Positions 62,528 through 64,000 of a stretch of DNA of 64,000 nucleotides are shown here, one piece after another. A program made the translations under genes and the position numbers. Positions within the stretch are counted from its first letter, which is position 1, and each line of letters starts with the position of its first letter. The notes below the pieces were generated by a model that had not been told where the DNA came from, made no database searches, and saw only the letters and a list, made by a program, of their open reading frames with translations. This stretch comes from Pseudomonas hunanensis (GTDB taxonomy: Bacteria; Pseudomonadota; Gammaproteobacteria; Pseudomonadales; Pseudomonadaceae): NCBI RefSeq assembly GCF_013393325.1, contig NZ_QJRC01000071.1, forward strand, positions 1 to 64,000, read 5' to 3'.

Positions 62528-63817
62528 TTACATGCTCCTCTGTGATGCATCCTGATTATCGCTAGAGGCCTTGTGGTCTGTGGCCTGTGGCGAATCTTGT
62601 GAAAGTGCGTATCTCGGGTATGTCTCGCCTGTGAGTGCGCTCAATCCGAGCCCGTCTAAATGGTCGTGCCAGCGTTCCAGTGCTTGGCGCTTGAGGGCTT
62701 CGGCGGTGGTATGAATGTAGGTCGCGTCCATGTTCCGCAGGGCGTGGTTCACCAGCATCTCGCCCACCAGGTAGTCCACGCCCAGGTCCATCCAGCAGGT
62801 GCGGGCCACCTTGCGCACGTCGTGACTGGTCCACTGGCGGTCGCTTAGTTCGGCAAACACCTGGCTCGCCGCCGTGGCGCCCAGTGGCCCGCGCCGGCTG
62901 GCCGGGAACAGGTAGGCACCTTGGTAGCCCTGGGTGTTCTGCTGGGCCTGATAGCGGCTCAGCAGTGCGCAGGCTTGGCGGGTCAGCGGCAACGTGTGGT
63001 TCTGCTTGGTCTTCGTGTCGTCGGCGGGGATGAACCACTGGCCGGCCTGCAGATCGACGTTGCGCCACAGCGCGCTGCGCGTCTCGCCCAGGCGGGTGCC
63101 GTGGCAAAGCATCATCAGCGCCAGCAGGGCGTCACCGGGCCGCGCCTCGCTCCAGCCTGCCAGCTTGGCCAGCAGATCGGGCAAGTCTCGCTCCCGCAGC
63201 CGTGACGACTTCGGCTTGATCCGCACCGCGACGAAATCCCCGAAGCGCAGTGAGCCCATGGGGTTCTGCTCGATCATTCCGAGCCGGTGCGCCTTGCGCA
63301 TGGCCACCGCCAGCACGTTGAACACCAGGCGTACAAACGACAGTGCATAGCGCTCCTGCAGTGGCCACATGAGCCGCTGATCGAGCGTGGCCTTGCTCAC
63401 CTCGGCCAGCGGCAGGTCATCCAGCCGTGGCGTCAGGTGGCAGGTGATAGCCGACTTCGCGCCGGCCTTGCGCTTGGCCGACAAATTGCGGTCGCGCAGC
63501 ATGCGATCCAGGTACCAGTCCAGCAGCTCACCGGTACGGCTCCAGGTGCTGGTCAGCGAGGTGGCCTCGGCGTCTGCGGCTCGGCGCCCCAGGATGGCCG
63601 GCAGCGCGGTCAGCATGGCCTTGGTGGTCAGGCTGGGGAAGTCGCCGGCCTTGCCCCACTTGCCCCTGACAACGACGTGCCAGGCGCCCCGGGTGCGGTC
63701 GACGGTGGAATAGCGGAATCGCAGCTCGGGGTAACGCGGGTCACGCAACTGGCGCACCGGCTGGCTCGCCTGCTTGCGGATCTCCGCGTCGGTGAATGTG
63801 ACGTGCTTAGTAGTCAT
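62528..63817 (-). CDS. Tyrosine recombinase integrase
   Basis: This is a site-specific recombinase of 429 residues. The N-terminal part is an arm-binding/DUF4102-like domain, followed by a SAM-like core-binding domain and the catalytic domain with R242 (HGTRLGE), K271, H332-x-x-R335 (SHDVRK), H358 and the nucleophile Y367 (ATYIHT). All catalytic residues are present. The start is the ATG at 63817 (MTTKHVTFTD). It lies at the end of the element far from the tRNA, reading toward it, and has paired direct repeats upstream. Confidence 0.94.
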   Translation of the reverse strand: MTTKHVTFTDAEIRKQASQPVRQLRDPRYPELRFRYSTVDRTRGAWHVVVRGKWGKAGDFPSLTTKAMLTALPAILGRRAADAEATSLTSTWSRTGELLDWYLDRMLRDRNLSAKRKAGAKSAITCHLTPRLDDLPLAEVSKATLDQRLMWPLQERYALSFVRLVFNVLAVAMRKAHRLGMIEQNPMGSLRFGDFVAVRIKPKSSRLRERDLPDLLAKLAGWSEARPGDALLALMMLCHGTRLGETRSALWRNVDLQAGQWFIPADDTKTKQNHTLPLTRQACALLSRYQAQQNTQGYQGAYLFPASRRGPLGATAASQVFAELSDRQWTSHDVRKVARTCWMDLGVDYLVGEMLVNHALRNMDATYIHTTAEALKRQALERWHDHLDGLGLSALTGETYPRYALSQDSPQATDHKASSDNQDASQRSM

Positions 63818-63906
63818 GCTTCGTTCTCGAATTGAGGCCGGCTCGGCGCCAGTGGCTCGACCTGCATAACCGGGCTGGTGACACAGCCTGATAGGTAGTT
63901 CAGTTG

Positions 63907-63991
63907 AGCCGAGTCGGACCGGATCAGCCGAGTCAGACCGAATGAGCTGTCTCGACAATCCACTGTGTTGATTCCTACACAGTGTGTTGAT
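63907..63991. repeat. Paired 19-bp-period direct repeats upstream of int
   Basis: AGCCGAGTC(G/A)GACCG occurs at 63907 and 63926, and TGTGTTGAT at 63964 and 63983; both pairs have a 19-base period. The second pair includes ACACAGTGTGT (63977-63987), which also occurs near the tRNA. Such spaced repeats next to int fit arm-type integrase or excisionase sites. Confidence 0.6.
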
Positions 63992-64000
63992 AACGCCACG

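Larger units (their letters stand above)
57243..64000. mobile_element. tRNA-integrated phage-satellite-like element (right end outside window)
   Basis: Everything right of the tRNA is accessory: a tyrosine integrase, an AlpA-like regulator, an HK97-type capsid gene, a lambda gpI-like gene and small unknown genes on the minus strand, plus an AT-rich two-gene cargo on the plus strand beside the tRNA. No second copy of the tRNA 3' end is visible, so the right attachment site lies beyond 64000. The sequence 57284-57614 has no convincing gene, but it holds an 11-base motif ACACAGTGTGT (57439-57449) also present beside the integrase. The left boundary at the tRNA 3' end is inferred. Confidence 0.85.

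Noticed and set aside
63818..63958. 47-codon upstream extension of the integrase
   Set aside because: It covers the direct-repeat region, and the family-like protein begins at the ATG at 63817.
63818..64000. Second copy of the tRNA 3' end as attR
   Set aside because: I read this stretch and the rest of the element for GGGCCCACCA-type sequence on both strands and found none; attR must be further right.

Overview
The window is GC-rich bacterial chromosome that reads as the Pseudomonas putida group. The gene order (tyrS beside an rRNA operon, crp next to trpGDC, estP between trpG and trpE, amgK-murU-djlA divergent from lptD-surA-pdxA-rsmA-apaGH, then rpsU-dnaG-rpoD), the protein sequences and the many P. 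putida-style REP palindromes all support this. It is dense core genome up to a tRNA-Ile(CAU) gene at 57166. From there to the right edge lies a foreign integrated element whose far end is outside the window.

Left part (1-12.5 kb): tandem rRNA-operon promoters firing off the left edge, tyrS, an M23 peptidoglycan endopeptidase with anmK, erpA, argC, hemJ, a nitronate monooxygenase, an SDR, a HIT protein, coq7, a membrane protein, an OsmC protein, the CRP/Vfr regulator and a lipoate-ligase-like gene. 12.5-20.4 kb holds tryptophan synthesis: trpGDC and trpE are separate units on the minus strand, each preceded by a short leader peptide ending in W-R-W-R-A and by a GC-rich hairpin. The trpE leader is the in-frame 3' end of gph. 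Between them sits the autotransporter esterase estP, and gph-rpe lie upstream of trpE. 20.5-28.2 kb is a four-gene polyamine-type ABC importer and a two-component pair whose kinase carries a periplasmic solute-binding-protein-like sensor. 28.3-39.6 kb: a DUF3530 protein, the cell-wall recycling genes amgK-murU with djlA, and the lptD-surA-pdxA-rsmA-apaG-apaH-glpE cluster. 39.9-44.8 kb is the prkA-yeaH-spoVR stress operon. 44.9-57.1 kb: cca, folK/folB, plsY, tsaD, the rpsU-dnaG-rpoD operon and a large SBP-PAS-GGDEF-EAL protein.

The element (57243 to beyond 64000) holds a tyrosine integrase, an AlpA-like regulator, a full-length HK97-type major capsid protein, two small unknown proteins and a lambda gpI-like tail assembly protein, all on the minus strand. 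No terminase, portal, protease or replication gene is visible. It also has a 170-bp array of GGTGTTAAC motifs and, next to the tRNA, a visibly AT-richer two-gene cargo: an unrecognised soluble protein and a four-helix membrane protein with a strongly acidic tail. This combination looks like a minimal capsid-bearing phage satellite or a decayed relative, with a candidate defence module. It is the most promising unexplained system here.

The core genes cooperate in recognisable ways. AnmK, AmgK and MurU form the anhydro-MurNAc to UDP-MurNAc recycling route. LptD and SurA serve outer-membrane assembly. The rpsU-dnaG-rpoD operon couples translation, replication and transcription initiation.
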